Shown: positions 55,408-64,000 of the stretch, in pieces
How the letters are laid out: every line of letters begins with the position of its first letter
How positions within the stretch are numbered: the stretch's first letter is position 1
Source: Pontibacter sp. Tf4
Lineage (GTDB): Bacteria > Bacteroidota > Bacteroidia > Cytophagales > Hymenobacteraceae
Length of the DNA stretch: 64,000 nucleotides
Direction: 5' to 3'
Assembly: GCF_014212495.1 (NCBI RefSeq)
Contig: NZ_JACKZC010000006.1
Span: 248,001-312,000 of the forward strand
Made by a program: the position numbers and the translations under genes
Notes under the pieces: generated by a model
The model's database searches: none
Seen by the model: only the letters and a program-made list of their open reading frames with translations
What the model was told of the DNA's origin: nothing

Positions 55408-56172
55408 ATGAACGAAACCCATCAGTATCGGTGTGTGGTGATAGACGACGAGAGCCACGCCGTTGAGTTACTTTCTGACTATATCGAATCCGTACCTCAA
55501 CTCCAGCTTGCCGGAACATACCAGGACCCGGTAAGAGCCCTTATGGACTTCCATGGCGATATAATGTACGATTTCATTTTCCTGGACATTGACATGCCAC
55601 GGATCTCCGGGATTGAACTGGCGAAAACCCTGCGGTCCCATGCTGCATTTTTGATATTCACTACGGCGCATTCTAAATATGCGCTGGAAGCATTTGATGT
55701 TCAGGCGGATCATTTTTTACTTAAGCCAATTTCCTTCAATAAATTCCTGGCAGCAGTTAAGTGCGTCTTCAAAAGGCAGTCCGGAAGCCATCCGGCAATC
55801 CCTCAGCAGACTGACGAGGGTTTTTTTATTAAGAGCGACAAGAAAAGTAGACTGATACGGGTACGTACAGGAGAGATCATCGCAGTAGAGGGGTTAAAAA
55901 ACTATGTAATCATTCATACAGCCAGCCACAAACATATTACTTACCTGACGATGAAGGAAGTGGAAGAGGCTCTGTCTCCTTCGAACGGATTTATCCGTGT
56001 GCATAGATCCTTCATCATTGCAAAGAAGAGCGTCGAACAGATTGAAGGAAGCACTATCACACTTGTCAATAACCTGGAAGTACCCATCGGGGATACCTAC
56101 CGGCAGCAGTTCCTCCAGTATGTTACCGGCAACGTATTAATTTCCGGCCGGTTAGGATCCGCCGGAAATTAA
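55408..56172 (+). CDS. LytTR-family response regulator
   Basis: 254 residues. Receiver domain 8-125: acidic Asp13/Asp14 in VIDDE, phospho-acceptor Asp60 in FIFLDIDMP, conserved Lys106 in LLKPIS. LytTR DNA-binding domain about 145-245: GEIIAVEGLKNYVIIHTASH and GFIRVHRSFIIAKKSVEQIE. Typical of Bacteroidota LytS/LytR pairs that bind paired direct repeats upstream of targets. The cognate kinase follows 266 bases downstream. Confidence 0.93.
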   Translation: MNETHQYRCVVIDDESHAVELLSDYIESVPQLQLAGTYQDPVRALMDFHGDIMYDFIFLDIDMPRISGIELAKTLRSHAAFLIFTTAHSKYALEAFDVQADHFLLKPISFNKFLAAVKCVFKRQSGSHPAIPQQTDEGFFIKSDKKSRLIRVRTGEIIAVEGLKNYVIIHTASHKHITYLTMKEVEEALSPSNGFIRVHRSFIIAKKSVEQIEGSTITLVNNLEVPIGDTYRQQFLQYVTGNVLISGRLGSAGN

Positions 56173-56193
56173 TATGCCCGCATTACTTTTTAA

Positions 56194-56364
56194 ACATCTA
56201 CGCCCGGAAAGACGCCAGTTGTCAAGGTAATCGGTGTGGTAGCAGGTTCGGTACTGAAGATTCCTCCAGAGAAACTGGTTGGCCGAAAGGAAAAACTTGT
56301 TTTCAATTTCAGATTAAGACGGATATTCGTATGTTTTTTCATAGCTTTTATGAAAAATTTATGA
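56194..56364 (+). pseudogene. Possible 3' gene remnant
   Basis: Start-less frame reading TPVVKVIGVVAGSVLKIPPE, then KLVGRKEKLVFNFRLRR and a short tail. The pattern looks coding and is bounded by a stop on the left. Family not recognised. It sits between the response regulator and its kinase. Confidence 0.25.
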
Positions 56365-56438
56365 CCTACGCCTTTACAGCCTAAATTTATTCCACCACCG
56401 GACCGAGCCGTTATACATTAGCCATAAAACCAAAGATA

Positions 56439-57599
56439 ATGCAATTGTACTCGATTATTAAGGGCTATAAAACCCATTTTCTTGTCTGGGTAAGCTTCAT
56501 CGCCTACGAGGTATTGGTAGTTGGTCTTGTTACCGGCTCATTCGGTTCCTTGCTGGATTATTCCGTGCATTACATTCTCAACATCCTTCTATTTTACCTG
56601 TTTGCGACAGTCATTCTTCCCCGTACACTTCTGGGGACCGCCAAGCCGGTACTGGTACTCCCCTTCCTGGTCTTCCTGGTACTTGCGTGCTACGTCTTTG
56701 TTGTTTATGGGGCAGAACTGCTGCTGACCCGGTATCTGGGTGTCACCATGCTACGCCCTGTCGCGCTCGACTATAACTACATCCTGCGATCTACCTGGCG
56801 CGCCATTTATTTTATGGGATTTGCAACAGGCTACTACTTTCTCATCAAGTCTTTAAAAGAAAAACTACGTGCAGAACAGGCAGAAAGACAGCACCTGCTC
56901 CAGATAATTGAGAAGCAAACCCTTCAACATGAACTGATCAAGTCCCAGAATGCTTTTCTGAAGGCACAAATTAATCCCCATTTTCTGTTTAACACCCTTA
57001 GCTTTGTGTACAACAGTGTCCGGAAGACTTCCGCTCAGGCTGCCGAAACCATCCTGTCGCTTTCCGAAATGATGCGTTATTCACTCCAGCGCGAAGAAGA
57101 GCACATGGAAGCAGATCTTCTAAAAGAAATAGAACAGGTGGAGCACCTGATACGCATATACCAATTACGGAACGACCATAAGCTTCATATCGAACTGGTG
57201 TACAGCCCTAACCTGGCAGGGGTACGGTTCATCCCCCTTGTTCTCCTGACCCTTGTGGAAAATATATTCAAACATGGGAATCTCACGCAAAAGGGGCAAG
57301 GCGCTATCATCAATGTTCTACTTGATGAAGAGGGCCTCCAGATCAGGACATCCAACCTGCGGTGCTCCACCCGCCCATCGGGCCACAGGATTGGACTAGA
57401 TAATATTCGCAGAAGACTCCGACATAGCTACCAGGACAATTTCCTTCTCGAAAGCCGCTCTGACAAGAAAGGCTATTTCCATACCTTCCTGCAGGTTCCT
57501 TCTGCCCTCGTCACTGCTGCAGCTGATCACGTGGGACCTGGTACCTGGGAGCGGCAGGCAACTGGGCCTGCTCTGCCGAGATCTCTTCATGCCAGCTGA
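56439..57599 (+). CDS. LytS-type sensor histidine kinase
   Basis: 386 residues. Four transmembrane helices (about 12-35, 40-62, 68-92, 120-137), a coiled linker (140-170) and a His_kinase domain with phospho-acceptor His181 in QINPHFLFNTLSFVYN. The ATPase part carries IRFIPLVLL-like N box (PLVLLTLVENIFKHG) and a G box GHRIGLDNIRRRL. Partner of the upstream LytTR regulator; the signal sensed is unknown. Odd only in having a 266-base gap from its partner. Confidence 0.92.
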   Translation: MQLYSIIKGYKTHFLVWVSFIAYEVLVVGLVTGSFGSLLDYSVHYILNILLFYLFATVILPRTLLGTAKPVLVLPFLVFLVLACYVFVVYGAELLLTRYLGVTMLRPVALDYNYILRSTWRAIYFMGFATGYYFLIKSLKEKLRAEQAERQHLLQIIEKQTLQHELIKSQNAFLKAQINPHFLFNTLSFVYNSVRKTSAQAAETILSLSEMMRYSLQREEEHMEADLLKEIEQVEHLIRIYQLRNDHKLHIELVYSPNLAGVRFIPLVLLTLVENIFKHGNLTQKGQGAIINVLLDEEGLQIRTSNLRCSTRPSGHRIGLDNIRRRLRHSYQDNFLLESRSDKKGYFHTFLQVPSALVTAAADHVGPGTWERQATGPALPRSLHAS

Positions 57600-57977
57600 G
57601 GACCAATACGTCAGAAGATCCCTCTTCACATGATAATCGGTACCAGTTCCCCTGTCATCTTCATGTCTATTTTATCATCGTGTTGCCTTAGCCCCCGGTT
57701 TGGCTAATTAAGGCCGATTCTGCAAATAAGGAGAACCTCCCGGGCCCCCTCAAAATTCACTACAGCCTGCCAGAGACTTATTGAAATTGTATTCGCTCTC
57801 TGCAGGTGCCCGGAACCCAAATGAATTGATCAGGCAAATACAAGACCACCCGGATGAGATTAAACCTGTGAAATGGGAGAAAAAACACAGGTACATCCCC
57901 TTCTGATTCCTGAATTAAGTCTCTAATCTTGTGCTCTTTTACCGTAAACCGGTCTATCATAACAAGCAAATCTAAAT
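57600..57977. other. Gene-free stretch
   Basis: 378 bases after the kinase gene. No gene recognised; probably holds the promoter of the DUF3892 gene. Confidence 0.35.
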
Positions 57978-58292
57978 ATGGCGAAATTCAGAATTTCAGG
58001 GGTTTGGAAAGACTCTAACGACGTTATCACCCATTATGCCTTCCACACGGAAGGGGACAGCAGCACGACACGGGCTGAGAAAGTATCCAAAGCACTGGCA
58101 ATACAACTACTTGAAACACGGGGAAACTCCGCCACAACCTGGATGTGGAACTACAGCAGGGCTCAATGGGCTACAGGGGAGAATGTCACCGTCGTGAACG
58201 GAGCTTCGGGCAAGTACCTGAGGACAGACCCCGATAACCGGTTAACTGATAACCTGGCACACCTGATTGACTTTGACTGGATAGCACCATGA
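57978..58292 (+). CDS. DUF3892-domain protein
   Basis: 104 residues matching DUF3892 throughout: FRISGVWKDSNDVITHYAFH at the start, WMWNYSRAQWATGENVTVVN and GKYLRTDPDNRLTDNLAHLI at the end. Small soluble protein of unknown role, found widely in Bacteroidota and other phyla. Stands alone. Confidence 0.88.
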   Translation: MAKFRISGVWKDSNDVITHYAFHTEGDSSTTRAEKVSKALAIQLLETRGNSATTWMWNYSRAQWATGENVTVVNGASGKYLRTDPDNRLTDNLAHLIDFDWIAP

Positions 58293-59208
58293 AGTAACTT
58301 AAGGTAGCAGGAAGGATATGCTTTATAAATTCCCTTCCGGCCTGGTTCTCTGTTGCTGCACGATGTAGCTGCAGGGCAAAACAAGTGCAGTCAGCTTATT
58401 CAACACGAACTGAAAAGAGGCTGACATAGACAGTGGATCCAGAACAGCTGCAGGCTGCCGAGAGTTGAATGCACCCTGACGGGCCCGGAAGCCACTGAGC
58501 AGGCCGGGCAATCAGCTACTGCAACGGCAGGATGTTACTGCCAATTACTATTACGGCTTAAACACTGAATCATCTGGCCAGGTAAGGTAAATTGCCGTTG
58601 CAGGACATGGTATCCTCCGACCTGAGGTAAACCCTGACAATTTGTTCTACAAAAGCCTGATACACTTCAGGCTTTTGTAGAATATAAACAAATCCCAGGG
58701 CAGGGCTCCGGCCTCCCCACCCCTCTTTGGCCATCTTCATATGCAAGCACCTTACGGGTCCAGCTCCTGATCTCTACCTGGCAGGTTTGCCTGCGCTGAC
58801 CGGGAAGGGATTCGGGGAAAAAAGTATGCCGCATGCCGGACCTGCCGAATGAAATCAGCCTCAAGTACTCATGCCCGGATGGACGTCGTAAACCGACCTT
58901 CATTCCAGGGGCGTTTACACTAACAAAACCAGGATAAAACCAATTACACTGGTGGTGTGATTAGTCCCACTTCGGTGCCGTTATTTTCATCCTGTCACCC
59001 GTATCAAATCCCTTTATTCAAAGCCCGTTTTACACATGTTTCAGGTAAATATTCACGCCCATAGCATGCATCACAAAACACAAACAACACATTACCAAGA
59101 CATTACAACACTCCCCTTTTTACTACCTGTTTGAAAGGCGGTTGAGTCTAAAGAATAGGCTGCCCTACTTAGGCATACAGATAAAATGTCTCACTTAAAT
59201 AAAAATGT
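58293..59208. other. Gene-free stretch
   Basis: About 900 bases with one strong hairpin (58645-58682) and no gene that I can support. Frames on both strands have no family resemblance. Confidence 0.45.
58645..58682. terminator. Isolated strong hairpin
   Basis: Perfect 16-bp stem TTCTACAAAAGCCTGA / TCAGGCTTTTGTAGAA with a 6-base loop. It looks like an intrinsic terminator but is 350 bases from the DUF3892 stop; T-run on the plus-strand right arm is internal (CTTTTG). Confidence 0.6.
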
Positions 59209-59628
59209 ATGCCAACCTTAATCACAAGAAAGACAGATGGCCTGCAGGAGCAAACACAACCCTGCAATTTCAGCGATGTGAACCAGAATGAATTCGTAGA
59301 ACTGGACGTTACCCACGAGGAGCTTCGCCAACGGTGTGCCCGCTACAAGGCTTATCTTGCCGCCTTACAGCCCCCCCAGGACAATACGATGATCCGCGCT
59401 GCCAATTTCACCACTGATTCGGTCCTGCAAATGATACAACAGAGTCCGGGAAGTGCCTTCATTCGGGTTTACTACGGGATTGAAGAAAACGGGGAACACC
59501 GTCTCTTTATGGCCCCGGTAAACGATGCGAATAGCCTTACCACGGAGACTGACCTCACCTACGTGGATGATTGCTGCCGTTGTCCGCCACTTTTGAACTG
59601 CCCTGCAGACGATCTGATGGAACCTTAA
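59209..59628 (+). CDS. Hypothetical protein, first gene of signalling operon
   Basis: 139 residues, soluble, no signal peptide. A helical N half with ELRQRCARYKAYLAALQPPQ, a strand-rich middle (SAFIRVYYGIEENGEHRLFM) and a Cys-rich end DDCCRCPPLLNCP that could bind a metal. Family not recognised. A 50-base gap separates it from the membrane-protein gene, followed by a kinase and a regulator, so a link to that signal pathway is likely (inference). Confidence 0.75.
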   Translation: MPTLITRKTDGLQEQTQPCNFSDVNQNEFVELDVTHEELRQRCARYKAYLAALQPPQDNTMIRAANFTTDSVLQMIQQSPGSAFIRVYYGIEENGEHRLFMAPVNDANSLTTETDLTYVDDCCRCPPLLNCPADDLMEP

Positions 59629-59678
59629 AACAGGGAAGGCTTGGTATCTACCGGGCCTTCTTCCTATCTTTCAGAACT

Positions 59679-60338
59679 ATGTGGGAATTATATGTTCATT
59701 TCAGTTTATTGGCGCTGAACCTGGCAGTTTGGCTGGTCCTGTATAAAAAGCTGGACTCCCCATTCCGGCTGTTGGGCTGGACGCTGCTTTTAACGGCACT
59801 TTTTGAAGCTTACGCGGCTTACCTGCTCCTCAACAAGACACGAAATCTGCATCTCTATCACCTGCTCACCCCCTTACAGTATGTGCTCTACTCCCTTGTA
59901 TTTTACAAGGTATTGGAAGGCACCATCTACAGGCGTGCTGTAATCCTGACCATCCCGGCGTACCTGCTCGTCTCAGGTATTATTACGTTCTTTTTCCAGG
60001 GCTTGTCAGAATATAATTCCTATGCGCTGTCATTGAAGAATGTTTTACTGACCCTTTGGGTATTACTTTATTACCGGGAGATTTTCACCAGCTTAAAAGT
60101 AGTCGAGTTAACAAAAGATGCTATGTTCTGGACCAGTACAGGCCTCCTGTTCTATTCACTGGGGAGCTTTTTTGTCGACGGCCTGATGCACTACATGCTG
60201 GGTAAATCTTTTGAAATGGCCAATGCCTTTTTTTATATCAGTATCTTTCTCGGATATTTGCTGCACGGTACTTTTCTTATCGCTTTCCTCCTCGAATGGA
60301 AAAAGACCCCCTATGCTTTAGAACGAGCGAAACTGTAA
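59679..60338 (+). CDS. Seven-helix membrane protein of signalling operon
   Basis: 219 residues from ATG 59679 (an earlier in-frame ATG at 59571 overlaps the previous gene and adds a hydrophilic, unlikely leader). About seven transmembrane helices: LLALNLAVWLVLY, LLGWTLLLTALFEAYAAYLL, YVLYSLVFYKVL, ILTIPAYLLVSGIITFFF, and others. No family named with confidence, but the build is like membrane sensor modules found next to HisKA_3 kinases in Bacteroidota. Only 13 bases before the kinase gene. Confidence 0.75.
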   Translation: MWELYVHFSLLALNLAVWLVLYKKLDSPFRLLGWTLLLTALFEAYAAYLLLNKTRNLHLYHLLTPLQYVLYSLVFYKVLEGTIYRRAVILTIPAYLLVSGIITFFFQGLSEYNSYALSLKNVLLTLWVLLYYREIFTSLKVVELTKDAMFWTSTGLLFYSLGSFFVDGLMHYMLGKSFEMANAFFYISIFLGYLLHGTFLIAFLLEWKKTPYALERAKL

Positions 60339-60351
60339 GCTTATCTTCCCT

Positions 60352-61146
60352 ATGCCGGACGTTGTGTTGATTGTTGCCGTTGGTACCGCCCTGTTACTCC
60401 TGTTAGGCATGTTCATTACTTTTATGACCCTGACCTACCAGAAAAAGCGACTCCTGCACCAGCAGGAGGTAACGGAACTGGTAGACTCCTACCAGAAAGA
60501 AATGCTGAAGGCTCAACTTGAGATGCAGGAACAAACATTCCTCTCCATTTCACAGGAAATTCATGACAATGTAGGCCAGGTCCTCTCATTGGCCCGGCTT
60601 AATATCAGCACCCTGGAGAACACGATAACACAGGCTGGTGCTTCGAAACTTGCCACCAGCAAGGAGCTGATTGACCAGGCCATCCAGGATTTAAGAGATC
60701 TGTCGAAGAGGCTGAACAGTAAATATGTTACACAACAGCCCCTATCGGCCCTCCTGAAATTTCAGCTTGAATTGATCGGCAAAACCGGGGTTATCGACAC
60801 CAGCTTTGACCTGATCGGGCAGGAACTCCCCGTTGCCCCGGATAAAAAGCTGATTCTCTTCCGTATAGCACAGGAGGCGATCAACAACATCCTCAGGCAC
60901 GCACAGGCTGATGCCATTGCCGTACGCGTCAGTTTCCGGGCAGACGGGATGACCCTCAATATTTCAGATAATGGCAGGGGCTTTGACCAGGCTGACCCGG
61001 CACCGGCACTCCTGCACATGGCAGGTGGTACCGGCATCACCAACATGCATTCCCGCGCGGCCATGATAGGTGCAAAGTTCAGCATAGAAAGCACCCCGGG
61101 GGCAGGCACGCTTGTTCATCTTGAGCTTCCGATCCGATTCATTTAA
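60352..61146 (+). CDS. NarL-type (HisKA_3) sensor histidine kinase
   Basis: 264 residues. One N-terminal transmembrane helix (VVLIVAVGTALLLLLGMFIT), coiled coil (30-65), then HisKA_3 with phospho-acceptor His71 in SISQEIHDNVGQVLSLARL. HATPase: FRIAQEAINNILRHAQAD, ISDNGRGFDQ and GTGITNMHSRA. It has no extracytoplasmic sensor of its own, so sensing may come from the adjacent seven-helix protein. The response-regulator gene follows after 13 bases. Confidence 0.92.
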   Translation: MPDVVLIVAVGTALLLLLGMFITFMTLTYQKKRLLHQQEVTELVDSYQKEMLKAQLEMQEQTFLSISQEIHDNVGQVLSLARLNISTLENTITQAGASKLATSKELIDQAIQDLRDLSKRLNSKYVTQQPLSALLKFQLELIGKTGVIDTSFDLIGQELPVAPDKKLILFRIAQEAINNILRHAQADAIAVRVSFRADGMTLNISDNGRGFDQADPAPALLHMAGGTGITNMHSRAAMIGAKFSIESTPGAGTLVHLELPIRFI

Positions 61147-61159
61147 ATACTTTTTAATT

Positions 61160-61816
61160 ATGCATACCACACAAACGGCGGTTACCAGGGTAGCACTTGT
61201 TGACGACCACAAGCTTTTCCGGAAAGGGCTCCTGGAGTTGATCAATGGTTTCAGTGGATACACCGTGATACTTGAAGCAGAAAACGGCAGGGACTTTATA
61301 CGGAAGCTGTTCCCGGAAAAGGTTCCCGCTATCGTACTCCTGGATATTAGCATGCCGGTCATGGATGGCTTTGAAACGGCAAAGTGGCTGCAGGAACACC
61401 ACCCGGACATCAAGATCCTGGCCTTATCTATGAGCAACGATGAGGAAACCGTACTCCGTATGCTGAAATGCGGGGTAGACGGGTATATCCTGAAGAATGC
61501 GGACCCCTCCGAACTCAGGATGGCCTTAGAGGCCCTTGAGGTGGATGGCAGTTATTACTCCAGCAGTGTGAGCGAGATTCTGAAACGGGGACTTGTTAGT
61601 GGCACCCAGCTCCAGACAGAACTTACGGAAAGGGAAATAGAATTTCTGAAACTTGCCTGTACGGAATTACCCTATAAATCCTTCTCCCCGTTCCTGAAAG
61701 TTTCTCCGCGCGTAGTGGAATCCATCAGGGAGACATTGTTCAAGAAGCTGGATGTCGCTTCCAGGGTAGGTCTTGTAATCTATGCTATCCGCAACGGCAT
61801 CTATAAAGTTGAATAG
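61160..61816 (+). CDS. LuxR/FixJ-type response regulator
   Basis: 218 residues from ATG 61160 (an upstream in-frame start at 61112 overlaps the kinase and is not needed). Receiver: VALVDDHKLFRKG, phospho-acceptor Asp in VLLDISMPVMDG, conserved ILKNADP. C-terminal HTH: ELTEREIEFLKLACTELPYK and VSPRVVESIRETLFKKL. Cognate partner of the HisKA_3 kinase by adjacency. Confidence 0.92.
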   Translation: MHTTQTAVTRVALVDDHKLFRKGLLELINGFSGYTVILEAENGRDFIRKLFPEKVPAIVLLDISMPVMDGFETAKWLQEHHPDIKILALSMSNDEETVLRMLKCGVDGYILKNADPSELRMALEALEVDGSYYSSSVSEILKRGLVSGTQLQTELTEREIEFLKLACTELPYKSFSPFLKVSPRVVESIRETLFKKLDVASRVGLVIYAIRNGIYKVE

Positions 61817-61859
61817 TTTCCGACCCGTGAACTAAAGAGCTACGGGTATCCCGGTCTTT

Positions 61860-61900
61860 TCACTTTTGCCCCGCCTCCACTGAACCGGGAGCAAAAGTGA
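61860..61900 (+). terminator. Possible terminator of the two-component operon
   Basis: Ten-base perfect stem with a 21-base loop, 44 bases after the regulator stop. Weak T-run after it. Confidence 0.4.
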
Positions 61901-62796
61901 TAGGTTTTCATATCCTGGAAAAGACTGTCTGAGTATTTGCTGCATTGACGGTTTCCAGCTCCCGGGAACTGACCGCTTGGCTTTTGGCCACGCAGTCCAC
62001 TGCATACCCCGGGAAGCATTGCATTACCGCATTGGTACCGTGCCCCTTCTTACGATCATACGTCCTGCAGGCACAAATACCCCACCCCCGGCCGGCTGAT
62101 TCTGCTCATAGCGCCAGGTGCTTTAACGTCTGCAATTAAGGCAAAACAGGCGGTTTTGGCAGCAAGGTAGGCATGGGAAAAATCACAGGGAAAATTAACC
62201 TCCATCCTATGACCGGTACATTAGGCATGGTACAAAGCATAGCTACCTAAATCCTGTAATCGCATGCGCATACAAAATGACCGGAGCAGCATCTTCCCAA
62301 AGCCCTTCCGGCAATACAGCCTTTTACGTGAAAATAAACGGGTGTAAAGATGGACCCGCCTTTCTCTCTTTTTACCCGGAAGGCCTTTAGACATTATACA
62401 GGGCTTCTCTTTAGCCACCGCCTGATACCCGGCACTCCATGTGAATTTTACCTGTGAATAAACACGGAAGAGGCTGCTTCTCATTACGATTTATGTCGAA
62501 GCAGGCAGTTAAACTGAAGACCTCTGCTTAATTGAGAAAAAGTAAAGCTGACAGAAGAGGGGCTTAACAAAAAAAGTAGCTATTGCAGAATGCTTGGATT
62601 CCGGTTGACAATAAGAGCAGTCCTTGGGAAAAGTTTTTTCGTCTGACTGTCCTTATGCTTTCCTTCGGCGGAAGCAGCCATCTGTTTCCCGGAATCACCT
62701 GCCATCGTTACTAAGCTCCGTGCTAAAGACCATCATACCTTGACGAACCGGAAGCCTGGTATCAGTTTCCTGCTTTAGCACTACACAAACAAATCT

Positions 62797-62804
62797 TATA
62801 TTTG
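62797..62804 (+). promoter_or_regulatory. Putative -7 box of the MBL-fold gene
   Basis: TATATTTG, 64 bases before the ATG at 62868, with CTTTAG about 20 bases upstream as a possible -33 element. Confidence 0.45.
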
Positions 62805-62867
62805 ATACAAGGTGAGGTAGTACAAATATATTACACCTGATCAACCGTTTATTTAATCACTTTACTT

Positions 62868-64000
62868 ATGCGTTCTACAGAAGCTACCCCGGACCCCGTA
62901 CCTGTTTTTATCGAAAAGATTGAGAAAGGATCAGGTTATATCCTATTAGATTTTCCGAATGAAAAGCATCACGGAAGTTTTCTTGAGAAAGTAAGGGCTA
63001 ATGTAGGGGAAGAACACCCTATTCTAAACGATAAGCGGAGCATGATCGAGTTAACAGGCGTTCATTTTGGAAAGATGCGTGTCCCTCGCGAGGGATGTTA
63101 TTATTACCTGCCCGATAATATCTTAAGCCTTATCGATCAGGGTGAGCCTTATCAAGGTATAGACGACGCTGGTGGCCACTCCAATATTATTGCTTTCAGA
63201 TTAGATCTCTCAGGCAGCAATCTGCCATTCAGCTTTGGCAGAGCATTATCCAAAAAGGCTGTTTTTGGGAAAGAATATGAAGAAAGGGAAGCGGAACCGG
63301 GAATGATACCAATTGATGAGTTTGATGCTATCAAAAGCTGGGCAGAGGGTACAACGTTGGTAGCTATGAATGTTGGGCAGGGCAACTGGAACGAAGTGCA
63401 CTTTAAGGATGGGAATGTTATCCTTTACGACATTGGTGCGTCTGTACGCTTCACGGCAAAGTGCATAGACAGTGTCATCAGGCGAAGTAAAATTATCAGG
63501 GTGTTAAACGAAGGCGAAGCTGCCATCAAGTGCACACTAATAATCAGCCACTGGGATATAGACCACTACCAGGCTATTTTTCAGGTTGATGATGCCTGGA
63601 TCAGGCTCCTTCATAAAGTTATCTATATGGCTCACCCTCCAACCCGAACCAGCGAAAGGGCACTTGAAAAGATTGTAGCAAACACGCACTTCAGGCAGAG
63701 GATCGAGGTCGCACCCTGCTCGAGAGAGCCAGGAAGAGGTAAAAGCAGTGTACTGCATACCCTTTATAAAATAATGGCATATACCTATTAAGAGGCACAA
63801 AATCATCTAATAGAAACAAATCAGGGCTCTCGTTGGGAGTCTGGACTAAGAGTGCTGCAGCTATATTGCCTGCAGATCATCATTATGATCAGGTGCATCA
63901 GTACATTTTACCTGAGCTTGGAAAAAACAGACGTGTATATTTTGTGGTGCCTCACCATGGCGGGCATGCCGGCGACTACAAATTGATAAAAAAGATTGAC
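62868..64000 (+). pseudogene. Metallo-beta-lactamase-fold protein, frameshifted, runs off window
   Basis: From ATG 62868, 307 residues are open, then a stop at 63791. An unassigned N-terminal domain (1-165) precedes an MBL domain: LVAMNVGQGNWNEVHFKDGN and the metal motif ISHWDIDHYQAIF (HxDxDH). Near 63770 the frame changes: adding one base would join LYKI to NGIYLLRGTKSSNRNKSGLS, and the new frame stays open to 64000 with ILPADHHYDQVHQY and VVPHHGGHAGDYKLIKK, the rest of a ComEC-type MBL fold. So it is a one-base deletion (real, or a sequence error). Substrate unknown. Confidence 0.75.

Larger units (their letters stand above)
61817..62867. other. Gene-free stretch
   Basis: About 1 kb. A 10-bp stem TCACTTTTGC / GCAAAAGTGA at 61860-61869 and 61891-61900 may terminate the two-component operon. 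No gene is supported; one minus-strand frame (62221-62484) has no family pattern. Confidence 0.45.

Noticed and set aside
58667-58903. 78-codon minus-strand frame beginning in the hairpin
   Set aside because: Starts in a terminator-like hairpin and has random composition.
62221-62484. 87-codon minus-strand frame
   Set aside because: No recognisable motif, gene-poor region, arginine/cysteine-rich noise.

Overview
The window looks like a chromosome segment of an aerobic, pigmented-type Bacteroidota, most likely Hymenobacteraceae/Pontibacter-like. This is inferred from protein flavour (PPK1, GyrB, MscS, T9SS sorting tails, SCO/SenC plus cytochrome c), Bacteroidota-type promoters (TAnnTTTG) and weak Shine-Dalgarno signals. 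No 16S gene is present, so genus is a guess.

Region 1 (1-37.2 kb) is core chromosome. It opens with the 3' part of xseA and with xseB, then a trehalose/alpha-glucan supercluster (2.4-23 kb). That cluster holds a bifunctional trehalose-6-phosphate synthase/phosphatase; a minus-strand operon glgE - treS/maltokinase - glgB (trehalose to maltose to maltose-1-phosphate to branched glucan); and a divergent plus-strand operon treZ - GH57/DUF3536 - treY - malQ (glucan to trehalose and chain reshuffling). An MscS channel and a DUF5698/DUF2179 membrane protein sit inside it. Together the genes can move glucose between a branched glucan store and the compatible solute trehalose. Next come a thiol-redox protein, an L,D-transpeptidase, convergent ppx and ppk1 (polyphosphate turnover), an outer-membrane barrel, gyrB, lipoproteins and a small lipoprotein-SCO-cytochrome c operon. 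The hexamer CTATAG is very frequent here (about 80 sites by eye in 37 kb), and three composite intergenic repeats of about 320 bp lie downstream of operons.

Region 2 (37.2-46.2 kb) is an integrated element. It starts at a 3' fragment of tRNA-Arg(TCT) beside an IntDOT-like tyrosine integrase. Cargo: an orphan HipB-like regulator put out of frame by an (AAGC)n tract and preceded by twin 18-bp operators; an AbiE-like toxin-antitoxin pair with a 52-bp perfect palindrome upstream; a RadC/JAB protein with a structured leader; a hipBA pair with a 24-bp inverted-repeat operator over its start; an RteC-like protein; and an excisionase-like HTH protein. A second tRNA-like remnant lies at about 46.15 kb. 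CTATAG falls to background (about 7 sites in 26.8 kb) from the tRNA fragment to the right edge.

Region 3 (46.3-64 kb) is accessory and partly decayed. It holds a carboxypeptidase-regulatory-domain protein, an alpha/beta hydrolase pseudogene, a T9SS-secreted protein, two TlpA-type thioredoxin proteins, a LytTR response regulator and LytS-type kinase, a DUF3892 protein, a four-gene signalling operon (unknown protein, membrane protein, NarL-type kinase, LuxR-type regulator) and, at the right edge, a frameshifted metallo-beta-lactamase-fold protein that runs off the window.
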